The position numbers and the translations under genes were made by a program. The notes under the pieces were generated by a model. It saw only the letters and a program-made list of their open reading frames with translations. It was not told where the DNA came from and made no database searches. A DNA stretch of 10,634 nucleotides from NCBI GenBank assembly GCA_937891045.1, contig CALBEV010000055.1, forward strand, positions 1-10,634, in the 5' to 3' direction. Source of the DNA: an uncultured Burkholderiales bacterium. Lineage in GTDB: Bacteria; Pseudomonadota; Gammaproteobacteria; Burkholderiales; Burkholderiaceae. Below are positions 1 to 6,716 of the stretch, in pieces; within the stretch, counting starts at the first letter, position 1, and each line of letters begins with the position of its first letter.

Positions 1-358
1 TCAAACGAAACACGCCCTCAATCATCAAGGTCACACCAAAGGTCAATAACAAACCATACAAGTGATCCAGTTTGTACAACCACTGCAGCATGGTTTTTTC
101 AATCAACACACCAAACGCCCCGACCACCAAAGGGGCTATCCACAACATGTTCCAGTAAGACAACTCGAAATAGGTGAAGCCCATCCAGGTGACCATGGCA
201 CCCATCATGAACATGGCACCATGCGCAAAGTTGATGACATTGAGCAACCCAAAAATGACGGCCAAGCCCAAACTCAAAATGGCGTAAAAAGAGCCATTGA
301 CCAAGCCAAGCAAAAGTTGGCTTAGAACAGCGGACAGCGGGATGCCGAAAAGTTCCAT
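1..358 (-). CDS. livH: LivH-type ABC importer permease, N-terminal part (cut by window edge)
   Basis: This is the first 119 residues of an inner-membrane permease of the branched-chain amino acid (HAAT) ABC importer family; the rest lies beyond the left edge. The protein begins MELFGIPLSAVLSQLLLG and soon reaches the LivH family hallmark, a glycine-rich helix followed by NVINFAHGAMFMMGA (about residues 39-53). Further hydrophobic helices follow (about 70-85 and 102-115). LivH pairs with LivM to form the transmembrane channel driven by LivG and LivF. The ATG at 358 is the first start after the binding-protein stop, 31 bases upstream, and gives the usual family N-terminus, although no clear Shine-Dalgarno precedes it. 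It is the last visible gene of the minus-strand operon livG-livF-binding protein-livH, and livM is expected next. The transport family is confident; the substrate is not decided by this gene. Confidence 0.93.
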   Translation of the reverse strand, partial: MELFGIPLSAVLSQLLLGLVNGSFYAILSLGLAVIFGLLNVINFAHGAMFMMGAMVTWMGFTYFELSYWNMLWIAPLVVGAFGVLIEKTMLQWLYKLDHLYGLLLTFGVTLMIEGVFRL

Positions 359-389
359 GTTGAATGCGATCTGATGGATGAAGGATTGC

Positions 390-1586
390 TTATTTTTTCA
401 ACAAAGCGCACTTGGAATCAGACAAGGGCGTGAAGGCTTGCGCTCCTGGCACCATGGTGAGTTGCTTGTAGTAGTCCCAAGGCTTGGTGGACTCAGACGG
501 TTTTTTGACTTGCAACAAGAACATGTCGTGAACCATGCGCCCATCTTCGCGGATAAAGCCGTTTTTGGCATACATGTCGTTGATCTTGTTTTTCTTCAAC
601 ATCGCCAAAACTTTGTCGGTGTTGTCTGAGTTGGCGGCTTTGACAGCTTTCAAATAGGTGAGCGTGGCCGAGTAATTCCCTGCTTGCACACTGCTGGGCA
701 TGCGTTTGAATTTCTCAAAAAAGCGCGCAGCAAATTGGCGTGTCTCCTGATTCTGGTCCCAATACCAACTGTCGGTGGTCAACAAACCTTCGGTGTTTTT
801 CAAACCCAAGGCGTGAATGTCGTTGATAAAGACCAGCAAACCAGCCATCTTCATTTTCTTATCCACGCCAAACTCTTTGGCAGCCTTCATGCTGTTGACG
901 AAGTCGCCACCGGCATTGGCCAAACCCAATACCTGCGCTTTGGAACTCTGGGCTTGCAACAAGAAGGACGAAAAGTCTGAGGCGTTCAGGGGATGACGCA
1001 CCGTGCCCATCACCCGCCCACCGTTGGCCTTCACCACTTCGGAGGAGTCTTTTTCCAAAGAGTGGCCAAAGGCGTAATCAGCGGAGAGGAAGAACCAGTC
1101 TTTGTCGCCGCGGTCGATGATGGCCTTGCCCGCCACCTTGGCCAAGGCCACGGTGTCGTAGGCGTAATGGATGGTGTAGGGAGTGCATTCTTCGTTGGTC
1201 AAGCGAGCAGAACCGGCGCCAATGTTGATGTACAAGCGTTTCTTCTCAGCGGCCACGCGGCTGGAGGCCAGTGCCGTGCCTGAATTGGTACCACCCAAAA
1301 TCATCGCCACGTTTTGTTGATCAATCCATTCACGCGCTTTGGAGGCGGCAATGTCGGCTTTGTTTTGATGGTCGACCGTCAAGAGTTCAATGTTGCGGCC
1401 CAACACTTTGCCGCCGAAGTCGGCAATGGCCATCTTGATCACCTCTGCACCAGCGGGTCCGTCGATGTCGGCGTACAGGCTGGACATGTCGGTGATGAAA
1501 CCGATTTTCAAGTTGTCGGTTTGCGCAACCGCAGGAAGCACCGAAAGTGCGCAGGCCGTGCTGATGATCAATTGTTTGAAATTCAT
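390..1586 (-). CDS. Periplasmic substrate-binding protein of a Liv/HAAT-type ABC importer
   Basis: A 398-residue secreted binding protein of the Peripla_BP_6 (type I periplasmic binding, LivK-like) family. It captures the substrate in the periplasm and hands it to LivH/LivM. Residues 1-21 form a signal peptide (positive MNFKQ, hydrophobic core, cleavage near AVA-Q). The mature part opens with the usual beta strand LKIGFITDMS, followed by GPAGAEVIKMAIADFGG, the classic first lobe; the segment ILGGTNSGTALA is typical of the ligand cleft. The length is normal for the family. The start at 1586 is fixed by an excellent ribosome binding site. The gene sits between livF and livH in one operon, so it is the dedicated receptor. 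Members of this group bind branched-chain amino acids, but also amides, urea and aromatic acids. The ligand cannot be read from the sequence, so I give no livK or livJ name. Confidence 0.93.
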   Translation of the reverse strand: MNFKQLIISTACALSVLPAVAQTDNLKIGFITDMSSLYADIDGPAGAEVIKMAIADFGGKVLGRNIELLTVDHQNKADIAASKAREWIDQQNVAMILGGTNSGTALASSRVAAEKKRLYINIGAGSARLTNEECTPYTIHYAYDTVALAKVAGKAIIDRGDKDWFFLSADYAFGHSLEKDSSEVVKANGGRVMGTVRHPLNASDFSSFLLQAQSSKAQVLGLANAGGDFVNSMKAAKEFGVDKKMKMAGLLVFINDIHALGLKNTEGLLTTDSWYWDQNQETRQFAARFFEKFKRMPSSVQAGNYSATLTYLKAVKAANSDNTDKVLAMLKKNKINDMYAKNGFIREDGRMVHDMFLLQVKKPSESTKPWDYYKQLTMVPGAQAFTPLSDSKCALLKK

Positions 1587-1592
1587 GGGTGT

Positions 1593-1598
1593 CTCCTC
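1593..1598 (-). promoter_or_regulatory. Strong Shine-Dalgarno of the binding-protein gene
   Basis: On the minus strand GAGGAG lies six bases before the ATG at 1586. It is the best ribosome binding site in the operon, while livG, livF and livH have weak or hidden sites. This fits the common need for more binding protein than membrane complex. It also fixes the start of the binding-protein gene. Confidence 0.75.
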
Positions 1599-1622
1599 AA
1601 ATTCTTCAGTGTGTGGGGGGCG

Positions 1623-2336
1623 TCAAACGCCCAGCAATTCGTTCAAAGCTGGCATTTGGTTTTGCAATTCGTTGGCTGAAAACTGCAAAGCCACTTGTCC
1701 GTGCTCAATCACATAAAAACGATCGGCCAGTGGGGCGGCGAAATGGAAATTTTGTTCGACCATGACAATGGTGAAACCTTGTGCTTTCAAGGTGGTGATC
1801 ATGCGAGCCAAGGCCTGCACAATAACTGGCGCCAGACCTTCTGAAATTTCATCAAGGAGCAACAAATTGGCACCCGTGCGCAGAATCCGGGCCACCGCCA
1901 GCATTTGCTGTTCGCCACCCGACAAACGCATGCCGGGGCTGTCTTTGCGCTCTTTCAAATTGGGGAACATGGCGTAAATATCATCCAAACTCATGGGCTT
2001 GCCACGACTCGACACCACAGGCGGCAGCAACAGGTTTTCTTCACAAGATAAACTGGCAAAGATACCGCGCTCTTCGGGGCAATAACCCACACCGTGGTGC
2101 GCAATTTTGTGGGTTGGCAAGCCAATGGTTTCTTCACCGTGCAAGCGAATGGAACCTTGGCGCTTACCGACCAAGCCCATGATGGCTCGCATGGTGGTGG
2201 TGCGCCCGGCACCATTGCGCCCCAACAACGTGACCACTTCACCAGGCTGCACTTGCAGATTCAAACCATGCAAGATGTGCGATTCGCCATACCAGGTGTG
2301 CAGGTCTCGTATTTCCAATGCGGAGACTTGGCTCAT
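1623..2336 (-). CDS. livF: LivF-type ABC importer ATPase with Arg in Walker A
   Basis: A 237-residue cytoplasmic ATP-binding subunit of the Liv importer, of normal length. Walker A is GRNGAGRTT (residues 39-47), with Arg45 where ABC ATPases normally have the phosphate-binding Lys. The codon is CGC, read from plus bases 2202-2204. The remaining motifs are present: the YCPEERGIF region (85-93), signature LSGGEQ (138-143), Walker B LLLLDE (158-163) followed by ISEGLAP, where Pro is more usual than Ile, and a switch segment VEQN with Gln195 in place of His. To my knowledge the Gln switch is common in LivF. The start overlaps the livG stop by four bases (ATGA), so translation is probably coupled. 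LivF should pair with LivG as an asymmetric dimer. Family assignment is firm. Whether the Arg45 site hydrolyses ATP is uncertain. Confidence 0.93.
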   Translation of the reverse strand: MSQVSALEIRDLHTWYGESHILHGLNLQVQPGEVVTLLGRNGAGRTTTMRAIMGLVGKRQGSIRLHGEETIGLPTHKIAHHGVGYCPEERGIFASLSCEENLLLPPVVSSRGKPMSLDDIYAMFPNLKERKDSPGMRLSGGEQQMLAVARILRTGANLLLLDEISEGLAPVIVQALARMITTLKAQGFTIVMVEQNFHFAAPLADRFYVIEHGQVALQFSANELQNQMPALNELLGV

Positions 2337-3109
2337 GCGTGGGCTCCCGTCAGCACACCGTCTGCCGTGCCCATGTAGGCCTCCATCACCAAGGGGTTTT
2401 TCGAGACCTCGTTGTAACTACCTTCGGCCAACACCGCGCCGCGCTGCAACACCGTGATGGTGTCGGCAATGCTGGCAATCACATTCATGTTGTGCTCCAC
2501 CATCAAGATGGTGCGGCCTGCTGAGACTTTCTTGATGAGTTGCGTGACCCGTTCGACGTCCTCGTGTCCCATGCCCTGGGTGGGCTCATCCAGCAACATC
2601 AACTCGGGGTTCATGGCCAAGGTGGTGGCAATTTCCAAGGCGCGTTTGCGGCCATAAGGCAAATTGACGGCCAGCGATTGGGCAAAGTTGGTCAGATCCA
2701 CCTCGGCCAACAAAGCCATGGCCTGGTCGTTGAGTTGATTCAATGAGGCGTCACTGCGCCAAAAAAAATAGGAAGTGCCGAGTTGGCGTTGCAATCCGAT
2801 GCGCACGTTGTGCAGCACCGTCATTTGTGGGAACACGGCTGAAATTTGAAAAGATCGAATGATGCCCCGGCGTGCAATTTGCGCGGGCTTTTCAGCGGTG
2901 ATGTCGATGCCGTTGAACAGGATTTGGCCTTCGGTGGGTTCTAGGAATTTGGTCAGCAGGTTGAAGCATGTGGTTTTGCCCGCGCCGTTGGGGCCAATGA
3001 GGGCATGAATGTGGCCACGCTGAACACTCAAATTCACATTGCTGACAGCCACAAAACCTTTGAATTCTTTCGTCAAGGCTTTGGTGACAAGGATGGGGGA
3101 ATCAGACAT
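2333..3109 (-). CDS. livG: LivG-type ABC importer ATPase
   Basis: A 258-residue cytoplasmic ATPase, the larger nucleotide-binding subunit of the HAAT importer and the usual length for LivG. It has a complete Walker A GPNGAGKTT (residues 39-47), Q-loop Gln88 in the segment IIRSFQISAVFPQMTV, Walker B LMLLDE (170-175) followed by PTQGMGHEDV, and a switch His206 in MVEHNM. The signature is LPYGRKRALEIA (150-161) instead of LSGGQ; LivG proteins usually carry a related LSYG form. It is the first gene of the operon. The leader upstream carries nested inverted repeats. No clear Shine-Dalgarno is seen before the ATG at 3109, but the protein start MSDSPILVTKALTKEF matches the expected first beta strand. 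The stop codon is shared with the livF start. Confidence 0.95.
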   Translation of the reverse strand: MSDSPILVTKALTKEFKGFVAVSNVNLSVQRGHIHALIGPNGAGKTTCFNLLTKFLEPTEGQILFNGIDITAEKPAQIARRGIIRSFQISAVFPQMTVLHNVRIGLQRQLGTSYFFWRSDASLNQLNDQAMALLAEVDLTNFAQSLAVNLPYGRKRALEIATTLAMNPELMLLDEPTQGMGHEDVERVTQLIKKVSAGRTILMVEHNMNVIASIADTITVLQRGAVLAEGSYNEVSKNPLVMEAYMGTADGVLTGAHA

Positions 3110-3144
3110 TTCTAGAAAGCAACCGTGGCAAAGTAATCAAGACA

Positions 3145-3218
3145 TTGTCACCCCAAAAATGCCCGGTTTGCACAAGACAATCCCTTATATGCTTGTGCAA
3201 CGCTCATTGGTGTGACAA
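3145..3218. promoter_or_regulatory. Outer arms of a nested dyad in the livG leader
   Basis: TTGTCAC at 3145-3151 is matched by its exact reverse complement GTGACAA at 3212-3218; allowing one mismatch, the arms extend to ten bases. The pair brackets the inner inverted repeat with nearly the same centre (about 3181 against 3184). It lies in the 151-base gap between the LOG gene and livG, about 36-109 bases before the livG start, where a promoter and operator are expected. I could not assign a convincing sigma-70 promoter; a TATAAG hexamer on the minus strand (3184-3189) is the best minus-10 candidate but has no good minus-35 partner. Function is inferred from position and symmetry only. Confidence 0.4.
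3168..3200. repeat. Perfect 9-base inverted repeat, candidate operator of the liv operon
   Basis: TTGCACAAG (3168-3176) and CTTGTGCAA (3192-3200) are perfect inverted arms separated by 15 bases. Each arm also contains TTGNNCAA, itself a short palindrome, so the site looks like two half-sites about 24 bases apart, or a little over two helical turns. It lies about 60-90 bases upstream of the livG start. A role as a terminator of the upstream LOG gene is less likely: the loop is long, the stem is not GC-rich, and the only T-run on the minus strand (five T) is about eight bases past the stem. No regulator gene is adjacent. Confidence 0.45.
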
Positions 3219-3260
3219 GAAAATGGCTTAAAAATGTTTGTTTTTCCCGCGAGCAAGCAT

Positions 3261-4073
3261 TTACAAGTTGTAAAAGGCCTGAATCCGTGCCCAAGCCTGC
3301 GCAGGATCGTCCACATACTCAAAACACTGCGCATCTTCTGCAGAAATGGTGCCTTCTTCCACCATGGCATCCATGTTGACAATCTTCTTCCAGTAGTCGA
3401 TGCCAAACAGCAGGATGGGTACTTTCTGAGATTTGTGGGTTTGCACCAAGGTCAGGATTTCAAACAACTCGTCCAAGGTGCCGAAGCCGCCGGGGAAAGC
3501 CACCAAGGCTTTGGCCCGCATCATGAAGTGCATTTTGCGAATCGCGAAGTAATGAAACTTGAAGCTCAAACCTTCAGTCACATACGGATTGGGCTCTTGT
3601 TCGTGGGGCAACTCGATGTTCAAGGCAACGGACTCTGCGCCTGCCTCTTGAGCCCCTCGGTTGGCAGCTTCCATGATGCCGGGGCCGCCACCCGTGCAGA
3701 TGGTCAGTCGATCACACGCTGGCAGGCCGGCACAGCCTTTTGCCACCAGCGCAGCAAATTGTCTTGCTGCTTCGTAGTGTGCAGCGTTGCGCAATGCCAA
3801 TTCGGCTTTTTGCAGCTGGGCTGGATCACCTTCTGATTGGGCATGCGCCAGCATCGATTGCGCCACTTCCAAGGACACAAAACGTGCACTGCCAAACACC
3901 ACCACAGTGTGTTCGATACCCGCTTCAGACTGCATCAAGTCGGGCTTGAGCAACTCCAATTGCAGACGAATGCCACGCGCTTCGCGGCGCAACATGAACG
4001 CGGGATCGGCAAATGCCAAGCGGTGCGCTTGGGTTTTCATATCCAAGCTGTCTAAATCGGGCATGGTTTTCAT
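3261..4073 (-). CDS. LOG-family nucleotide 5'-monophosphate phosphoribohydrolase-like protein
   Basis: A 270-residue Rossmann-fold protein of the TIGR00730/LOG family. Characterised members cleave the N-glycosidic bond of nucleoside or cytokinin 5'-monophosphates, releasing the base and ribose 5-phosphate. Visible landmarks are VVVFGSAR (57-64), which opens the Rossmann core, GGGPGIMEAANRG (128-140), and the family active-site motif PGGFGTLDELFE (194-205) with catalytic-type residues Arg179, Glu202 and the glycine loop. Canonical LOG proteins are near 190 residues. This one has about 50 extra N-terminal residues and an insert around 80-105, as in the longer proteobacterial branch. Starts at Met4 or Met12 are also possible. 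The gene is transcribed away from the beta-CASP nuclease gene, with their promoters squeezed into less than 40 bases. The actual substrate is unknown; in bacteria a nucleotide salvage or turnover role is more plausible than hormone production. Confidence 0.9.
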   Translation of the reverse strand: MKTMPDLDSLDMKTQAHRLAFADPAFMLRREARGIRLQLELLKPDLMQSEAGIEHTVVVFGSARFVSLEVAQSMLAHAQSEGDPAQLQKAELALRNAAHYEAARQFAALVAKGCAGLPACDRLTICTGGGPGIMEAANRGAQEAGAESVALNIELPHEQEPNPYVTEGLSFKFHYFAIRKMHFMMRAKALVAFPGGFGTLDELFEILTLVQTHKSQKVPILLFGIDYWKKIVNMDAMVEEGTISAEDAQCFEYVDDPAQAWARIQAFYNL

Positions 4074-4112
4074 GGCTGCATTCTCATGGATAAATGCTTC
4101 TATGATGAAAGC

Positions 4113-5477
4113 ATGAGCCTCAACATTCGTTTTTTAGGCGGTGCAAGCACCGTCACCGGGTCCAAATACTGCGTCGAGCATGATGGCAAACGCGTGTTGG
4201 TGGACTGTGGTTTGTTCCAAGGTTACAAGCAATTGCGCTTGCGCAACTGGAACCCGTTACCGCTGCCCGCAGCTGAAGTGGATGCGGTCATCTTGACCCA
4301 TGCCCACTTGGACCACAGCGGCTACGTGCCCTTGTTGGTGCGCGAGGGTTTCAGGGGTCGGATTTACGCTACTTCGGGCACCCGCGACTTGTGCAACATC
4401 TTGTTGCCCGACAGTGGGCATATTCAAGAAGAAGACGCCAACTTTGCCAACCGACATGGCTTCTCCAAGCACACACCAGCGCTGCCGCTCTACACCAAGC
4501 TGGACGCTAAAAACTGCATCAGCCATTTCCACACTGAGAAATGGGGCCAATGGTTTGAGCCCGTCAAAGGCTGGAAAGCCCAGTTCAGTTCGGCTGGTCA
4601 TATCTTGGGCGCATCCAGTTTGTTGTTGGAAGTGGCTGGCAAACGCATTCTGTTTTCAGGTGATCTGGGGCGTCCTGACGACAGCCTCATGAATGCACCG
4701 GCGGACCCACCGCAGGCCGACACGGTGTTGATCGAATCCACCTATGGCGACCGCAGCCACCCCAAAGACAACTTGAATGCTGAATTGGCTGAGGCTCTCA
4801 AACGCGTGGCAGCTCGTGGCGGCGTGGCGGTGGTGCCGGTGTTTGCCGTGGGCCGCGCACAGGCCGTGTTGCACAGCATCTCGCAGCTCAAAGCACAAGG
4901 CGACATTCCTCATGGCCTGCCCGTGTTCTTGGACAGCCCGATGGCCATCCACACCACAGCCTTGTTTGAAAAACACATGGGCGAGCACCGATTGAGCGCT
5001 GCCGAAGTGCAAGCCATGGACCATGTGGCGACCATGGTGGAAACGCCCGAACAATCCAAAGCCCTGATCAAACACCACGGGCCGATGGTCATCTTGGCGG
5101 CCAGTGGCATGGCCACCGGCGGGCGGGTGTTGCACCACTTGGCCAACTATGTGGGGGACCACCGCAACATGATTGTTTTGACGGGGTATCAATCGCCCGG
5201 CACACGAGGTGCCACCTTGGCCAGCGGCAGTCCGACCATCCGCATGCATGGCAAAGACCTGAAAGTGAAGGCCGAGATTGTTCAACTCAGCTCGGCCTCG
5301 GCCCATGCGGACGCCAACCAATTGCTCGACTGGCTGAAAAAAATGCCCACACCGCCTTCACAGGTGTATGTGGTGCACGGTGAAGGCGCAGCATCCGACA
5401 GCTTGCGACAGCGTCTTGAACGCGAATTGAACATGCGCGCCGTGGTGCCCGAGCACGATGCGGTCTGGCCAGGGTGA
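4113..5477 (+). CDS. Metallo-beta-lactamase/beta-CASP RNase-like protein
   Basis: A 454-residue cytoplasmic protein of the MBL-fold, beta-CASP and RMMBL type, related to bacterial and archaeal CPSF-like RNA nucleases. The first strand IRFLGGASTVTGSKY is followed by the zinc motif HAHLDH (residues 63-68), His163 in SAGHILGAS, Asp184 in FSGDLGRP, the beta-CASP domain from ESTYGDR onward (including SPMAIH and ASGMATGGR), His398 in SASAHAD and His422 in VVHGEG. The full set of expected metal ligands is present, so an active two-zinc hydrolase is likely. I chose the ATG at 4113 because homologues begin a few residues before the first strand. An in-frame ATG at 4086 would add nine residues of no recognisable kind. 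A TauE-like gene follows 41 bases after the stop and may be co-transcribed. The RNA target is unknown. Confidence 0.92.
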   Translation: MSLNIRFLGGASTVTGSKYCVEHDGKRVLVDCGLFQGYKQLRLRNWNPLPLPAAEVDAVILTHAHLDHSGYVPLLVREGFRGRIYATSGTRDLCNILLPDSGHIQEEDANFANRHGFSKHTPALPLYTKLDAKNCISHFHTEKWGQWFEPVKGWKAQFSSAGHILGASSLLLEVAGKRILFSGDLGRPDDSLMNAPADPPQADTVLIESTYGDRSHPKDNLNAELAEALKRVAARGGVAVVPVFAVGRAQAVLHSISQLKAQGDIPHGLPVFLDSPMAIHTTALFEKHMGEHRLSAAEVQAMDHVATMVETPEQSKALIKHHGPMVILAASGMATGGRVLHHLANYVGDHRNMIVLTGYQSPGTRGATLASGSPTIRMHGKDLKVKAEIVQLSSASAHADANQLLDWLKKMPTPPSQVYVVHGEGAASDSLRQRLERELNMRAVVPEHDAVWPG

Positions 5478-5482
5478 ACAAC

Positions 5483-5495
5483 TTGACCTTGTCAA
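5483..5495. repeat. Short perfect dyad between the nuclease and exporter genes
   Basis: TTGAC (5483-5487), CTT, then GTCAA (5491-5495) form a perfect 13-base dyad six bases after the nuclease stop and 24 bases before the exporter start. The stem is only five pairs with no T-run, so it is not a convincing terminator. It could be a protein site or chance. The rest of this 41-base gap shows no promoter or ribosome binding site that I can support. Confidence 0.2.
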
Positions 5496-5518
5496 TCACA
5501 CCGACACGCTCTTGACCC

Positions 5519-6268
5519 ATGGTGATGGACAGTTATCTCGTGCTGGCCAGCTTTGCCGCCTTGCTGATCGGTTTATCCAAAGGCGGACTGCCCACCATTG
5601 GCATGCTGGCTGTTCCTGTGTTGTCGATGGTGATCTCGCCCGTCAAGGCTGCGGTGTTGTTGTTGCCCATCTATGTGATCTCGGACATGGTGAGTGTTTG
5701 GCTCTACCGCCGAAATTTCAGCCTGCCCAATTTGAAGGTGTTGGTGCCCGCAAGCATGGTGGGCATTTTCGTTGGTTGGTTGACCGCCGCCTACACATCA
5801 GACAGTGCCGTCAAACTCTTGATCGGTTTTATTGGCATTGGTTTTTGCTTGAACATCTGGCTGCGTCAATCACCGCAAGCCGCCCAAGGCGTTGATAGGA
5901 AAAAAGGTGCTTTTTGGGGCGCATTGGCCGGTTTTACAAGTTTCATATCTCACGCCGGTGCCCCACCCTTTCAGGTGTTTGTCCTGCCACAACAACTTCC
6001 CAAAGCTGTTTTTGCTGGCACTGCAACGATTTTCTTCGCCATCGTCAATTTGGTGAAGGTGATTCCCTACCAACAGCTCAATCCTTATTCATTGGCCGAC
6101 CTGACACAGGCCGCATGGTTGATTCCTACGGCCTTGGTGGGGACGTATGTTGGCGCTTACCTGACCAAAATCATTCATGACAAATGGTTTTTTCGATGGG
6201 TGCAAATCGCCTTGATGTTGGTGTCCATTAAACTCTTGGTTGATGGCGTTCAAGGCTTGTGGTTTTGA
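5519..6268 (+). CDS. TauE/SafE-family membrane exporter
   Basis: A 249-residue integral inner-membrane protein of the sulfite exporter TauE/SafE family (PF01925), typically eight helices arranged as two repeats. The N-terminal helix with the family pattern IGLSKGGLPTIGMLAVPVLS (residues 17-36) is clear, and further hydrophobic helices are spaced throughout. A second-half segment, GALAGFTSFISHAGAPPFQVF, echoes the first-half glycine-rich loop, as expected for the internal repeat. Family members export sulfite, sulfoacetate or related organosulfur and small organic anions, but most are uncharacterised. No sulfur gene is adjacent, so the substrate is not known. The ATG at 5519 is the first of two close starts (5525 is the other), and neither has a strong Shine-Dalgarno. 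It converges on the aconitase X operon with a 31-base gap holding no obvious terminator. Confidence 0.9.
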   Translation: MVMDSYLVLASFAALLIGLSKGGLPTIGMLAVPVLSMVISPVKAAVLLLPIYVISDMVSVWLYRRNFSLPNLKVLVPASMVGIFVGWLTAAYTSDSAVKLLIGFIGIGFCLNIWLRQSPQAAQGVDRKKGAFWGALAGFTSFISHAGAPPFQVFVLPQQLPKAVFAGTATIFFAIVNLVKVIPYQQLNPYSLADLTQAAWLIPTALVGTYVGAYLTKIIHDKWFFRWVQIALMLVSIKLLVDGVQGLWF

Positions 6269-6299
6269 CAGACTTCAACAGAAAACCCATTGATGCGCT

Positions 6300-6716
6300 T
6301 CAAGATCGGCTCACTGTGACCACCCCATGGACGGCATCCACATGGACCCAATCGCCAGTTTGAATCAGCTGCAACGGGTCTTGGTCAAAGTCGGTCATCG
6401 CGGGTGAGTGGCTCACCACCGCGCCCAAGGCCACCTTGGTGCACATTAGATTGAACAACCAAGCGGCTGGGGCCATGCCCATCACTCGTGCTGTGTGAAA
6501 TTGCGCAGACCATCCCGATGAACCTTTGGCCCCTGGAAACACCAATACCTTGCCCGCAAAAGATTGGCCGCGCAGCGGATGGCGTGTTTCAACGATGGTG
6601 CCGGTGCGCGGATCGACACCGCCCCAGCCCGAAATGGGCTCGGTACTGACCAGCGCTTGGGCCGACACCACACCGGGCACGACGACCCTGCCCTTAAGCT
6701 GAAATTCGGTGCTCAT
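6300..6716 (-). CDS. Aconitase X small (swivel, DUF126) subunit
   Basis: A 138-residue protein matching the DUF126/aconitase X swivel domain, which closes over the active site formed by the large subunit. Supporting features are the opening LKGRVVVPGVVSAQALVS, the GWGGVDPRTG segment (30-39) and the glycine/serine loop KVLVFPGAKGSSGWS (56-70), where homologues keep a Gly-Ser-Ser turn near the substrate. Starting at 6716 gives a 4-base ATGA overlap with the large-subunit stop, the same arrangement as the other junction of this operon. An upstream ATG at 6740 would lie inside the large-subunit gene and add eight residues that do not look like the family. Separate small and large polypeptides mark the split form of aconitase X; other bacteria carry a single fused chain. 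The substrate is inferred from the large subunit only. Confidence 0.9.
   Translation of the reverse strand: MSTEFQLKGRVVVPGVVSAQALVSTEPISGWGGVDPRTGTIVETRHPLRGQSFAGKVLVFPGAKGSSGWSAQFHTARVMGMAPAAWLFNLMCTKVALGAVVSHSPAMTDFDQDPLQLIQTGDWVHVDAVHGVVTVSRS

Noticed and set aside
3168..3200. The inverted repeat upstream of livG read as an intrinsic terminator of the LOG gene.
   Set aside because: The 15-base loop, low-GC stem and lack of a T-run directly after the stem make an operator a better reading.
3234..3836. A 200-codon plus-strand open frame antisense to the LOG gene.
   Set aside because: No domain is recognisable, and the opposite strand carries clear LOG motifs over the same bases.
4086..4112. 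A nine-residue N-terminal extension of the beta-CASP protein from an earlier ATG.
   Set aside because: It has no ribosome binding site and no family resemblance, and it would leave only 12 bases to the divergent gene. Kept as an alternative start only.
4656..5321. A 221-codon minus-strand open frame inside the beta-CASP gene.
   Set aside because: The translation is His/Gly/Val-rich without motifs. It is explained as a shadow of the zinc-hydrolase gene.
6269..6299. A possible terminator between the convergent TauE-like and aconitase X small-subunit genes.
   Set aside because: The 31 bases contain no stem with a following T-run on either strand.
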